Assembly: GCF_018812025.1 (NCBI RefSeq)
Contig: NC_063052.1
Span: 30,333,951 to 30,397,950 of the forward strand
DNA from: Megalobrama amblycephala
Taxonomy: Eukaryota; Chordata; Actinopteri; Cypriniformes; Xenocyprididae
DNA length: 64,000 nucleotides
Direction of reading: 5' to 3'
The notes beneath the pieces are model-generated. The model searched no databases and had not been told where the DNA came from. It saw only the letters and a list, made by a program, of their open reading frames with translations. The first letter of the stretch is position 1, and the number at the start of each line of letters is the position of its first letter. Positions 45,580 through 57,894 of this stretch are shown here, in pieces. Both the position numbers and the translations under genes were made by a program.

Positions 45580-45850
45580 ACTGCAAAAAATGTTTTTCTT
45601 GTTTAGTCTTGTTTTTCATTAAAAATATCTAAACATTCTTAAATCAAGACACATTAAGTTTTGTTTTCTGGAAAAAAAAGCATAAAAGTTAATTGAGTTT
45701 GTGCTTTAAACAAGAAAAAACAGCAGTGGGGTTAGAAAAATTAACACAATTCACAAGGAAAAGTTTTTATGTTTTTTTTTTTTTTTTTAGCAAACAAGAC
45801 AATCTATTAAGTAATTTTTCTTCTCAAGTAAATGTATCTTTATTTAAGAA
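45580..45850. mobile_element. interspersed repeat, AAACATTCTTAAATCAAGA family, copy 2
   Basis: CACTGCAAAAAATGTTTTTC followed by the same ordered words as 39300-39660. The right part contains a T run (45772-45788). An inverted AGTAAATGTATCTTTATTTA near 45828 suggests the element is palindromic. Confidence 0.68.
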
Positions 45851-46067
45851 TGTTTCTATTAGGGTTGTACAGTGGCGCCACTATCTGTATCTGTGTTTGT
45901 ATTTGTATCAATCTCAAAATTATTCCTATCTGTATCTGTATTCAGATAAAACTGGAAGTGGTTGGCGCTTTAACCAAAAGTTCATACAATTACTTGAGAA
46001 GACTGTTTTATATATGGTATTACAGGCTATATATCTGTTTTCTTCATAGATATCACTAAAATATGTC

Positions 46068-47650
46068 TTGTACAGTACTGTGCAAAAGTCTTAGGCACGT
46101 CAGTATTTTCACCCCCCAAAAAAGGGTTTAAGCCAGTTATTTATATCTTTTGCAGTAGTGTGTCAATAGGAAATATCCGTTCACATTTCCAAACATTCAT
46201 TTTGCCATTAATTGTAATAATCCAGTGAGATTTTTGAATACACAAGGAGTCTGACAACAGCCGGTGCTCCACACAGTGATCTGATCTCACCATCATCTGT
46301 CTGTGATTACATTGTAACGCAGAGTTGAAATGTTATTGCCCAGAAAAACAAATGTGTAGAGAATGTGTAGAGCTCGAGGAAATGATGCACGTGAGGCGAG
46401 AGCTGCCGTATTTTCCCCAGGTTTAATAAAATGACTTATACATCGTCACACTCGTCTGCATACATGGGGATGAGTGAGAGAAAAGGATACAAATAAACAT
46501 TCAACTTAGGTCACAAATAGAAAAAGGAAAGTAAAAGGGAAAAGAGTACAAGGTCGATAGAGCGGTTATCTCTTCTCCTGCTCACCGTTCGCATTCTCTT
46601 GTAGACGCGCACACACCATGCACATGCACAGTTCACATCCTACTTCAAATTACTGTAAATGCTTCTAAGTGACCGTTACAACACGAAGAAACAGATGAAA
46701 CTGAGACAAACTAAATCCAGGAGAACTGTGGCCGTGTCTCTAAGATGCTTGAAGAAACCTGCCTGCAAAGATACAGTACTGTGAAGTTTTAGGCACTTGT
46801 GTAAAAATGCTGTAAAGTGAGGATGTTTTTAAAAAATACTGTTATAAATAGATTTTATTTATCAATTAACTTATATTAACTAAATCAAAACAATATTTTG
46901 TGTGACCACCCTTTGCATTAGGGCTGCACGATTAATCGCATGCTATTCTCACGCGCATTTCGTCAGTAAAGCCGGTTCCCTGATTACCGCTAAATCGCCA
47001 TCACCTGTTTTTAAACGCAGCGCCTTTTAATAGACGGAGCCGTAGTTCACGGACAAGCCACGCAATATCGCGTTCATTATCGCAGGCGATTCATCTGCGA
47101 TATGAACGCGATATTGCGTGGCTTTTCAGTGACCTACGGCTCTGTCTATTAAATGCCGCTTCATTTGAAAGCAGGTGATGGCGATTTAGCGGTAATCAGG
47201 GAACCGGCTTTACTGACGAAATGCGCGTGAGAATAGCATGCGATTAATTGTGCAGCCCTACTTTGCATTTAAAACAGCTCTTGTCCAGGTACACTTGGGC
47301 ATCATTTTTCAGGTAGCTTTGGAGGCAGGTTTCTTAAAATCTCTTGGAGACACGGCCACAGTTCTTCTGGATTTGGTTTGTCTCAGTTTCATCTGTTTCT
47401 TCATGTAATCACAGACGGATTCGATGATGGTGAGCTCTGATCTCCATGTGGAGCACCGGCTGTTATCAGTCTTATTGTGTATTCAAAATCTCACTGGATT
47501 ATTACAATTATGGCAAAATGAATGTTTGGAAATGTGAACGGATATTTCCTATTGACACACTACAGCAAAAGATTTAAATAACTGGCTTAAAACCTTTTTT
47601 GAGGGGGTGAAGATACTGACGTGCCTAAGACTTTTGCACAGTACTGTATA
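46068..47650. mobile_element. palindromic Tc1/mariner-like element with nested insertions
   Basis: Arms of more than 220 bp: TACAGTACTGTGCAAAAGTC at 46071 is mirrored by GACTTTTGCACAGTACTGTA at 47630-47649, and TTCCAAACATTCATTTTGCC near 46190 by its complement near 47515. Inner arms near 46685-46765 and 47330-47410 also pair (GACAAACTAAATCCAGGAGA and complement). The left arm is interrupted at about 46312-46682 by a segment with ends TGTAACG and CGTTACA. The centre is occupied by an hAT-like palindrome. No intact transposase remains. Confidence 0.85.
46919..47260. mobile_element. 342-bp near-perfect palindrome, hAT-like, 8-bp TSD
   Basis: Starts TAGGGCTGCACGATTAATCG and ends CGATTAATTGTGCAGCCCTA. 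It is flanked by CTTTGCAT at 46911-46918 and 47261-47268, a perfect 8-bp duplication as in hAT elements. The two halves are nearly identical in inverted orientation (ACGCGATATTGCGTGGCTT and TTCGTCAGTAAAGCCGGTTC both recur), leaving a loop of only a few dozen bases. No coding sequence. Confidence 0.9.
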
Positions 47651-49165
47651 ACTGAAAAAAAAAATGATTATAACATTTATTTAAATATCTTCTAACTGTC
47701 TGAGCCCAGTGTGGCTATTTGATTTTGCTTCTGATGACACAAGTTCGAAAGTATGGAAAAGGCAACAGGAACTCGGCTACTTGATTTGCGTTCAATTCAT
47801 TCATAGAATTTACACTCATTGTATAGTGATTTTAGAGATTTGTGTATAATATCATGCTCCCCCTGCATTCTCACCGGTTCCTATGCAGTTTGTAAATTCA
47901 TGAAATTTGATTTATGCAATGTCCAGGTCTGGAAAAGTGTGGGAAAACAAAAACAGCATGGAAAAATATTTGTTTCAAGACTATTTCCCCTATTCAGTTT
48001 TCTAAATATAAAATTAGCTAATAATTAAAATAATAATAATAATAAATGACCATACAAGCAGAGTGATGTCATGGCAAACATTTAGTAATTTAGTGACTGT
48101 CATTCACGACTGTATGAACTGAAGGCACTGAATGAATTCAAAATTTCTCTTTATCATAAGAGACTCTCTTTTGAACTTCACTAAACAAATGTGCCTCTCA
48201 AACCATCAACAGTTAAAGGAGCAAACATGTAGACCTGGTAGAAAATATATATTGATTATCTTGACAGAGAGCAGGTTTGTTTCTCAGAAACGGAGCATGG
48301 CTATTTGATTTGCGATCGTGTGCTAATTCCATTCATTTGTGTATCATATCGTGCAAGGTTTACATCAATTACATGTACATATTAAACAGTAGAACATGTG
48401 TATGATATATTTTAGTCGCCATTACTCCTGTCAAGCTCTGATTTTGGATAGATGCACGGAGAGGCAACAGCATCTTGGTTATTTGATTTGGGCTCATTTC
48501 ATTCATAAAGTTCACACGCATTCGCTTCACACACTCATTATTGCGTGATTTTAGAGTTTATGTATCGCACTATGATCCCCTGGCTCACCAGTTATCCAGC
48601 AAACACTAGGAATGACTGTTTTAGTCTCAGCCAAATATTATTCGGCAGAATTATTCGTTATCTGTTATTCGTTTCGAAGCCATTATCCGTGCCTTTCCGA
48701 ATAAGATATTCTGCTTCGGGCACATCCCTATAGTTTCTATATTTCTATTGGAAAAAGAGACAAAAAATCTCCAGTGTATTCAGAAATGAACTATTGGGAA
48801 ACTGGAAGAATAATGCTAACATGACTACACAGGAAGTAGGCACTACCTCACAGACCAATAAAACTTCTTACTTTTATTTTCAACTGCACTGGTGCAAAAT
48901 CTGACTTTGTGAGATATTTCAGAACCGCAAACCCCTTTTAACAGTATACATATGGCTAGAAATAAAAGATGGCTTGTAAGCCAGAAACATCACAAGATGC
49001 AAGGAGTTTTTTTTTTTTTAATATATAAAAATGCACAAAAATAAATCCATGTAAATGCAATTATTTAACAGGGCATCTTTCAGCTGAAGCGACAGCTCTA
49101 TTGACTGCAATGCAAGCAATTTCGATGCAGTCTTGTTATTTGATCTATATTCAATCTTACAGCAC
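47651..49165. other. spock1: spock1 intron, diverged tandem block, no gene
   Basis: Related blocks at about 47700-47850, 48290-48360 and 48420-48560 share GGCTATTTGATTT, ATTCATTCATAGA-type and TTGTGTAT words, so this is an old, irregular duplication. No coding frame. Confidence 0.4.
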
Positions 49166-49168
49166 TAT

Positions 49169-49283
<115 letters not shown>

Positions 49284-49856
49284 CTTCCCCCCTATATAAT
49301 CCTGCATGTGTCTCTATCTGAAAGTGTTGGATTATTTTGGTAGTTGTGTGAATCACACTTCTGAGCAGGAAGCAGATAACACAGCAGTGTAATTCCTCTA
49401 TTCTATTGGAGGAAGGCAGATATATCTGTGCTATGATACATCACATCTGCGTGCGTGTGTTTGTGTTCTGTATCGCAATCATAACTCTGGTTTACACTAT
49501 TCATAAAGCAGCAGAAACACACACTGCCAGTAGGGAGGATTATGGAGATTACCTTCAGCATGTGTCTGTCTGTGTGTCCAGAAAATATGGTGGACTGGGA
49601 AAAACATTAATAAAGTGTATTTTTAATAAGAAATGACTGAAGATTAGCCAGTTGACAGACTCTTTGAAACTGGCGAAACAGCCGCTGCAGTAAATCTATG
49701 AAACCTCTAAGAAGAAAATCAAAAAGTGTGGCATAAATGTAGGCCACAACTAACAACTATTTTGATAATCGTTAAATCTGTAGCTTATTTCTCTGAACAA
49801 TTTGCTGTAGTATATCTCACCACTTTCCCAAAGATCTTCAAACAAACTGAAGTATA

Positions 49857-51117
49857 CAGTGGGTACGGAAAGTATTCAGATCCCTTTAAATTTTTTACTC
49901 TTTGTTATATTGCAGCCATTTGCTAAAATCATTTAAGTTCATTTTTTTCCCTCATTAATGTACACACAGCACCCCATATTGACAGAACTGTTGACATTTT
50001 TGCAGATTTATTAAAAAAGAAGAACTGAAATATCACATGGTCCTAAGTATTCAGACCCTTTGCTGTGACACTGGCCTCCATAATCCTTAAATGGAAGATG
50101 TTTGGGACGACCAGAACCCTTCCTAGAGCTGGCCGTCCGGCCAAACTGAGCTATCGGGGGAGAAGAGCCTTGGTGAGAGAGGTAAAGAAGAACCCAAAGA
50201 TCACTGTGGCTGAGCTCCAGAGATGCAGTCGGGAGATGGGAGAAAGTTGTAGAAAGTCAACCATCACTGCAGCCCTCAACCAGTCGGGGCTTTATGGCAG
50301 AGTGGCCCGATGGAAGCAAGTGCAAGACACATGGAAGCCTGCATGGAGTTTGCCAAGATGGTGAGAAATAAGATTCTCTGGTCTGATGAGACCAAGATAG
50401 AACTTTTTGGCCTTAATTCTAAGCGGTATGTGTGGAGAAAACCAGGCGCTGCTCATCACCTGTCCAATACAGTCCCAACAGTGAAGCATGGTGGTGGCAG
50501 CATCATGCTGTGGGGGTGTTTTTCAGCTGCAGGGACAGGACGACTGGTTGCAATCGAGGGAAAGATGAATGCGGCCAAGTACAGGGATATCCTGGACGAA
50601 AACCTTCTCCAGAGTGCTCAGGACCTCAGACTGGGCCGAAGGTTTACCTTCCAACAAGACAATGACCCTAAGCACACAACTAAAATAACGAAGGAGTGGC
50701 TTAACAACAACTGAGCATCTCTGGAGAGACCTAAAAATGGCTGTCCAACAATGTTTACCATCCAACCTAACAGAACTGGAGAGGATCTGCAAGGAGGAAT
50801 GGCAGAGGATCCCCAAATCCAGGTGTGAAAAACTTGTTGCATCTTTCCCAAAAAGACTCATGGCTGTATTAGATCAAAAGGGTGCTTCTACTAAATACTG
50901 AGCAAAGGGTCTGAATACTTAGGACCATGTGATATTTCACTTTTTCTTTTTTAATAAATCTGCAAAAATATCAACAATTCTGTGTTTTTCTGTCAATATG
51001 GGGTGCTGTGTGTACATTAATGAGGAAAAAAATGAACTTAAATGATTTTAGCAAATGGCTGCAATATAACAAAGAGTGAAAAATTTAAGGGGGTCTGAAT
51101 ACTTTCCGTACCCATTG
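49857..51117 (+). mobile_element. Tc1/mariner element, complete ends, TA TSD
   Basis: Starts CAGTGGGTACGGAAAGTATT and ends AATACTTTCCGTACCCATTG, flanked by TA. The inverted ends are about 210 bp long (to ACTTAGGACCATGTGAT at 50905-50935 and its mirror near 50035). Total 1,261 bp. Both ends are well preserved but the transposase between them is broken. Confidence 0.93.
50060..50902 (+). pseudogene. Tc1 transposase relic
   Basis: The plus strand reads LASIILKWKMFGTTRTLPRA, a GRPAKLSYRGRR linker, LYGRVARWK, then after a frameshift near 50330 the first catalytic Asp in LWSDETKIELFG and the second in QQDNDPKHTTK. The frame then stops near 50712. The remainder, starting EHLWRDLKMAVQQCLPS and ending QKGASTKY, is in another frame. 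The conserved segment between the second Asp and the third acidic residue, usually containing SPDLNPI, is deleted. The N-terminal helix-turn-helix is also missing, the left TIR running straight into residue about 40. It cannot make an active enzyme. Confidence 0.93.
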
Positions 51118-51199
51118 TATAATGCATTTGCTAAGCTTCAAGTTTAAATGTTTGCTTTCTGTTTAAAATATAAAGTTTAAAAATATTACAATATAAAGT

Positions 51200-51480
51200 G
51201 AATAAAATTAAATAAGGCTACAGCATCCACATGACTCCACAATATAAACTAAATAATAAAATAATAAAGGCACTAGCATCTCCACGACCCTACAGGGGAC
51301 AGTCATTTGGAAAATATAAGGATAAAATAAAATAAAATAAATAAAAAATATAATATAATATAATATAGGTTCCAGCATTCCCATGACCCTACATAGAACA
51401 AGCAGTTTGTAAAATAAAATAAAACTAAATAAATAAATAGAAAATAATACAAAGTACAAGTGGTTTAAAAAATTAATATA
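51200..51480. repeat. degenerate tandem repeat, unit about 110 bp
   Basis: Three diverged units begin near 51220 (CAGCATCCACATGACTCCAC), 51270 (CTAGCATCTCCACGACCCTA) and 51372 (CAGCATTCCCATGACCCTAC), separated by A/T-rich AAAATAAAATAAA stretches. Confidence 0.6.
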
Positions 51481-51575
51481 AAAAAAATAAAAAATAAAAA
51501 TAAACAGAAAAGACAACATTCAGGAACCTATCCCTAAACCTACCCGTCACAGGAACTTAACGTAAATTTAACATT

Positions 51576-51577
<2 letters not shown>

Positions 51578-51637
<60 letters not shown>
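51578..51637. repeat. (TA)n microsatellite
   Basis: About 29 pure TA units. Confidence 0.95.
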
Positions 51638-51638
<1 letters not shown>

Positions 51639-52797
51639 ACTATGTACCATGTACTCATCCATGTAGTATATGAATTTTATAAGCTTGTTTTGTCATTAAA
51701 CATCGGAGTCTGATCCACAGGAAGTGTCCTCATAAACCATGTATACAAGAACACACAAACACACACACAGCCGATATAAATGTGCAATCACACTGCTGCA
51801 CTTACGAAAATGACCTCAGTGAAAGCATCTTCAAATATTACCATATCAGCTACTTACACAGAACAAGAGAATGTTCAACTTCAGTATAAAAGAGGAAGTC
51901 TGCAGGAGACAAACTGAAGTGTGTGTGTTGGTTAAAGTGCAATAATTCAGCTGAATTGTATTGTTATAGTTCTGTGACAGAAACATGTCACTTCTATTTC
52001 CACTAACATCAGCGCAAACCTGCAAACTCAAAATTGGCGAGTGTCAGGAGGGAAATGGCTTTTCAGAATAATCCACCTGACTGATAGAAACTGATAACAC
52101 ACACACATACATATGCTCAGCGGCTGTCCTTGTTCCTCAGATAAATACCCAGATCTGAGAGCAGAGAAGAAGATAAATCTAGAAATAGAAATGTTTGTAT
52201 GTGTGTGCGATGAAGAGAGAGGAAACACAAGTATACATCTTGTGTGGTCAGATTGTCTTTCAGATCAACTATTGTCATGCCAGAGCAGCAGTTTAATGAT
52301 AACAAACTAAATTTACAATTAAAGTTAGTGAACAACAGAATAACATCTAGTTAAATGTCAAATATTTAACTCTATCAGCATCTTTCTGAGGTTTAAATAG
52401 CACCACAGTAACTCAGTGCACGTTTAACGTGTTTGTGGCAGCCATAGGAGACATAATTACAACAGAAATACCAGAAATATCCCAGCCAATATGAGGGTCT
52501 TTGAATAACTGTCCTGGACAATAGGGAGCCTTTGTGACAAAAATGGTTGAGAACCACTGAACTAGAATCTAAATAGGACAAGAAACACGTGTGTCAACCG
52601 TTCAACCAGGAGCATCTCTTTGATCCACACATGTGGTTGAGGTGAAGTTAAATAGTCATAACTTAGCTCATGAATATTAAGCTAAACTGCTGCTGTTAAA
52701 CAGCATGTTCTCTCCACTATAATGTTGGGTTACCGCTCAAGATCACTGGACTGATGAGAGAAACTACAGTGGAGACTCTAAATCACTGCATTAACTC
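51638..52797. other. spock1: spock1 intron, no gene seen
   Basis: Mostly unique AT-rich DNA. No exon, RNA gene or repeat boundary that I can support. Confidence 0.4.
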
Positions 52798-53661
52798 ATG
52801 TTGTAGTACTCAAGGCCGGACTTAAGACCATTTTTTGAAGGTTTTGGTCTTGTCTTGGTCTCGGCTGCATTTGGTTTCGGTCTTGTCTTGGTCTCAGACT
52901 AAAAGGACTCGAGATTTTATTTCAAGACAAGACCTCAATTGCGGGGATATCGCTAAATTGTTTGATTTCTTTGTTAACATTATTAATTTAATTGGATGTA
53001 AAACTTTCAGCTTCAAATGCAATCAATACTTATTTCTAATTTCATTTATTTTGTTACTGTTGTGCCGGGTCAGAAATCAACAAGGGACTGTGTCAAAAAT
53101 GTCACCAAAATTAATAAAAATGGCCACAAAATTCAAGATATGATTGCAAAAAAGTACTAGTATATGATTTTGATATTTTTATTATAACATATGATATAAT
53201 TAAGCAATATCACAAGAAAGAGGGCTGTTTTCACAAATATGAGCACAATTGCAAATGTGATATTGATTTTTTACAAATGTTCAATAAACAAAACCTTATT
53301 TTTAAAACAGTAATCTCAACATTATTTATACATTTGTAATTGTACCAATTCAGATGCAACTTCTGTTCCACTTCTGCAGTGTAAAGATTAATTTTGTTAT
53401 TAGTGATTTCAGCTGATTGGTAACAGCTCTATATAAAATGTCTTAGAAAAATAAGACATTTCTCAGGCAGTAAATGTGGATCTTTCAGATGAATTTGAGG
53501 AGTGCTAGTCTGTTCTTGGTCTTGACTCGGTCTCGACTTGCCTTGGTCTTGGTCTTGTCTTGGTCTCAAACCCCCAAAGTCTTGGTCCTGTCTTGATCTC
53601 GACACACACTGGTCTTGGTCTCGACTTGGTCTCGGTTTAGGTGGTCTTGACTACAACACTG
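52798..53661. mobile_element. DNA element with CTTGGTCT repeats at both ends
   Basis: The left end TGTTGTAGTACTCAAGGCCG is mirrored by GGTCTTGACTACAACACTGG at the right. Both subterminal regions are rich in TCTTGGTCTCG words (52840-52925 and 53510-53650) in the same orientation. The interior is AT-rich with no transposase. Confidence 0.75.
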
Positions 53662-55078
53662 GCATTTACTAGTTGTTCAGTTCAGTTACACAACAAACTT
53701 CAAAGAAAACACTTCACGACACGTCACTGCAGAACATTTACTAGAGAATCAAGCGTAGCGCTAGTTCTGGCAGGTCACGTCAGTCAAGCTCTCATCAGCT
53801 GACTCTCAGCTGATCCACGTCTACCTATAGGAATATGACGCCTATAACAGCATCCCTATATGTAAGGTCTATTCAGTATTATCGCGTTGCTCAGGAGCTA
53901 ATTACCCTCCTCCATCCCCAGCTCCTCCTCTCATCCAGTCAGACTTGGCCTCTGATATACCTCTTCAAATCAGACAATTTTTTCTTGAATTATGTTGTTA
54001 AATTAAACTATTGTCATTAAGAACATTAATGATATATGCATACCTTTTTGTTGGTTCTGTTCGCTGCTGTCCCTGCTCTTATCCATGGTAGGTTGCATGA
54101 ATGGGAAGGGAGTTCTTGCCCAAAGCAGAACCTTATACCGCCAATCCAAACCGTATGCTAATTGTCAATCATCTTTGATAATAGTGGTCCTGACAAAACT
54201 AACATGGGAGAAATCAAACCATGTTTGACATTTACATTTACACTGATTTCCATATCGAAAGCACACTGTAAAACTCAATAAATCAAGCAGCTTAACAATA
54301 AAGCCTACATTTCTGAGGCCTCTAAATGATCAACATGATCAAATCTTTGCTGAAAAAAAACTGTTATACACAATCTACTACATTCTTCTGTCGTCTGATT
54401 GATAGTTTAGACATTTTAGCAAGTAAAAGGACTTTTATTATAATTGTAAAAACATCCACCTTCAGCTTGTGGCTCAAGTGTCTTTTTGCTGTGAAATCTT
54501 TACTGATTTTATAAGGTAAACGTAAGAATAACTTTTGTTGCTAATAATAATTCAAGATGAACACTTACTGGACTGAAACAACTTTAGTTTATTTGATTAT
54601 CCAGACATCATCTTTTAGAAAAATCATGTTCAAATGTGAGTATCAAATATGATTATCAGACTTTTGAGGAAGGTTTATTTGTTCATCTCTCAATCATCAT
54701 TGTATTGTATTATATGTTTCTAAAACTACAGAGCTTTGATTTAAAAAAAAAAAAAAAAAACGAAGCATTTAAATGTTATCTTAAGACATTTTATTGGGAG
54801 ATATAAAGTGACGACTGATATTTATGCTATAATGTTATAAAGATCTCATTGAAGCTTTCAGAATTTCATCTTATTTTTGTCAAATAAATATCAACAACTG
54901 CACCAAATTTCATATTTTTGCTCAGTTTTGACATTTGAAAAAAAGGTGTTTTTTCCTCCATATTCTCACTTTATCATATTATGATATATCAAACATGAAA
55001 ACTTGCAAACTTTTTTTAGACTTTTTAAAATATATTTTGTCAAAAGGTTCAATAACTGTTCCATTTAAAAAAAAAAAA

Positions 55079-55109
<31 letters not shown>

Positions 55110-55545
55110 TTTTAAAGAGAAAACCTGGAGATGTTTCTAGTCCTCAGCATATGTAGTTAGATTGGCAGGTGGGTTTTCGTTCCTGTCTCGGTAATTAAAG
55201 GACGCTGCCGTACAGTGTGAACGATAACTGCTGACTCTCATTCGGGACAGTCGTTCCTCCGTCTCCAGCACTCGTCTTTAAAGATAACCGCTAACAGCAG
55301 CAGTAGCCACACTCTGCTCCAGACGAGATGATGAACGCATGTAATTCAGACAGACGTAGATATATAACTCCCTACAGAAAATCTTCTCTCACAATGATTA
55401 ACGGCAGGATGGACAAGATTACACACAGAAACGCTTCTGCTGCTGTCTCAGCAGTAATGGTCTAGAACTAGCGCTATGGTCTAAACAGATCTACTGTTTG
55501 ATGCCACATATAGAGCATGAGAGATAGATTATAACATTTAATTAA
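53662..55545. other. spock1: spock1 intron, no gene seen
   Basis: Contains an A run at 54742-54760 and an A run followed by (TAA)n at 55067-55109. 55190-55330 is GC-richer and repeat-free. No coding exon of the expected Kazal type is found on the minus strand. Confidence 0.4.
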
Positions 55546-55650
55546 AGGAATAGATCACACATTAATGAAAAAATGTCACTGTTCACTCACCCACATGCAA
55601 TGAAAGTGCATGGTGACCAAAGATGTTAAGGCCAAAAAGCATCATCAAAG
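55546..55650. mobile_element. fragment of the 15819-type MITE
   Basis: GGAATAGATCACACATTAATG and CACTGTTCACTCACCCACATG are diverged versions of the terminus at 15819. No second end is found nearby. Confidence 0.45.
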
Positions 55651-56135
55651 TATGATAACAATAAGTTATATGACTTTGTGTGAGGAACAGACACAAATGA
55701 ATCTCACAAAACTGAAGTAGGATTTACTGGAGTAGGATTTACTTGAAAACTCTAAGAAACAATTTTCACTCAGTAATTGCTGATAAATTTCACAGATAAT
55801 TGCAAAGAAAGGGCAAGTAACATTGATTTCATTTGCAAAATCGAAAAATCATTTCAGTTTATTTGCTGAAAATATTAGTTTGCTTATTTGATTTTCACTT
55901 ATAATGACTTAAATTTGTATTTGTTCCTCCCACAATAGTCTCTTGGAATATAACACAATTTTATGACAGTCATATGATACTTTTATGGAGCTTTTTGTTG
56001 TTTTCAAAGCTCGACAGCATCCATCTCCATTTGTTTTTCCAAGAAAAAAGAGCCATACAGGTTTGGAATGGGATTTTAGTCTTTCTCTGAACAGATCTTG
56101 TACTCAAGTGTTTTTAAAATATATTTATTTTAACC

Positions 56136-56156
56136 CACACACACACACACACACAC
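56136..56156. repeat. (CA)n microsatellite
   Basis: A short pure CA run. Confidence 0.85.
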
Positions 56157-56532
56157 TGTAATCTAATGTGATCATTATATATCATTATGCAGTTAAATTA
56201 GTTAAATGTGGTTTCATATGTGGAGTTGTTAAAGATCAGTAAAACAATCTACAGTATTAAAAGAGTTTTAAATGCATGTGAGACTTCTGCTCTCTAAAGA
56301 GGCTAAATGAACATGATTTAGGCTTGTTTAATTAGGAAAAAACAGGCCAGCAGATCACAGACTAAACATTTGCATGAACCCAGAGAGAGGAGAGGATGAG
56401 ATGCTTTAAAACTTATAATTAGAGATCTCGACCACTCGACCCTGAAGAGTTTACAGGTTCTGTGCCTTTATTCAACATCATTTCTGTCCTTTGTGCTCTG
56501 AGAAAATCAATACAAAATGGAGCGAAAGGAAC

Positions 56533-57780
56533 TCTAAAGGGATCATGAATTGAGAAACTTTTCTGTGAGCTTTTAATATCGTATAAGAATATCTTGTAAG
56601 TTTTAGAACTGAAAACGTCCTTGTTAGTCCAATAAAAGCTTTTATTGACATCAGGCCCAGCAAACGACTGATCCTGGAATGTGCCTATCTATCTATCTAT
56701 CTATCTATCCATCTATCAATCAACCCCTACTTCATCATTGCGACGTTAGCCCCGCCCACTGGTGTGTTAGTGAGATGAGGAGGAGAGAAGAGCGATACTG
56801 GACTAAAAATTTCATTACCTTTCAAAGCATCCTAATGCTAGAAATAAGGTTATTTTTTTCAACAATGTGAATGTATCAGTTGAGCTTTATTTATTTGTAT
56901 TTGGAACATTTCACTGTGGATTCTTTGGTAACTCAATCTCATTTCGGCTCAGGCTTTGCAAACAGATTTTTACAATGTGGACTCGACAGTAATGCAACAA
57001 CATGTGAGTAACTGTTCATTCTAATGCCTGATCTGATATGTAATGATTCAGTTTTAATCATGTAATGATTAAAATGAATGATGTACAGTCAGATGTTCTT
57101 TGTCTATATGTCAGTAAATCAAACCAGTGACTAACGATTAACTTCAGTTGTTTCTCTTAGGAGGATGAAAATAATCTGTTATTCAAACAATGATTAAATT
57201 ATATATAGAAAATAATCAAAGAATGCTCCCTTTACAATTGCTGGAGCTGTCAATCAAACAGCGTATGCTAGAGCTGTTAATCAAACAGCGCAAGTTTACA
57301 AGTTTATATCAGAGTTTTGGACTCTGAGTTATGATGAAAGCATTCGCTAGTGTGCAGAATGACAAGATCACTGCTTTCATGTACTCCACAACATGTCTGT
57401 GATCAGCTACAGTGTTCATCACTGCAACCTTTCATGCCACAATCTAAATATAATGCCATAAATCTAAATATAATGTTATAATCAACACTTTTCATCATTA
57501 GTTAACCTTGAGAGCTGTAATAGTAAAAATTTGCTAAAAGTTTTCGAGAGAGTAATACTTAGCTATTTCATATGCAAAGATGTTAGCCAATCACAACAGT
57601 CTCACCACAGACACGCCCCTTAAAACAGAGCGTTCAAATCAGAGGGCTAAAATCAGGGTATGAAAATGCCTTTTATTTCTAAATTATGACCATTTTTGAT
57701 GTAAAAAGCATACTAACATTATAAGTGCACCCCAGGAATCATTATAAAACAATAAAACAACGCAGTTTATGACCCCTTTA
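56533..57780. mobile_element. DNA element with AAAGGGATCAT ends (about 1.25 kb)
   Basis: The left end CTAAAGGGATCATGAATTGA is inverted as GTTTATGACCCCTTTA at 57765-57780. It contains a (TCTA)n run at 56693-56717 and short GC-richer pieces (GCCCCGCCCACTGG; ACACGCCCCTTAAAACAGAG) but no coding frame. Confidence 0.65.
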
Positions 57781-57894
57781 AAATGAACTTTTTAGATGAA
57801 TAGTCTAATATTATTAATATTTTGTACATGTCTATGTATAAATTAAGTTTAAGTTAAGTTACTTCAACTAAAAAAGTTTTTTTATTTTTCATTT

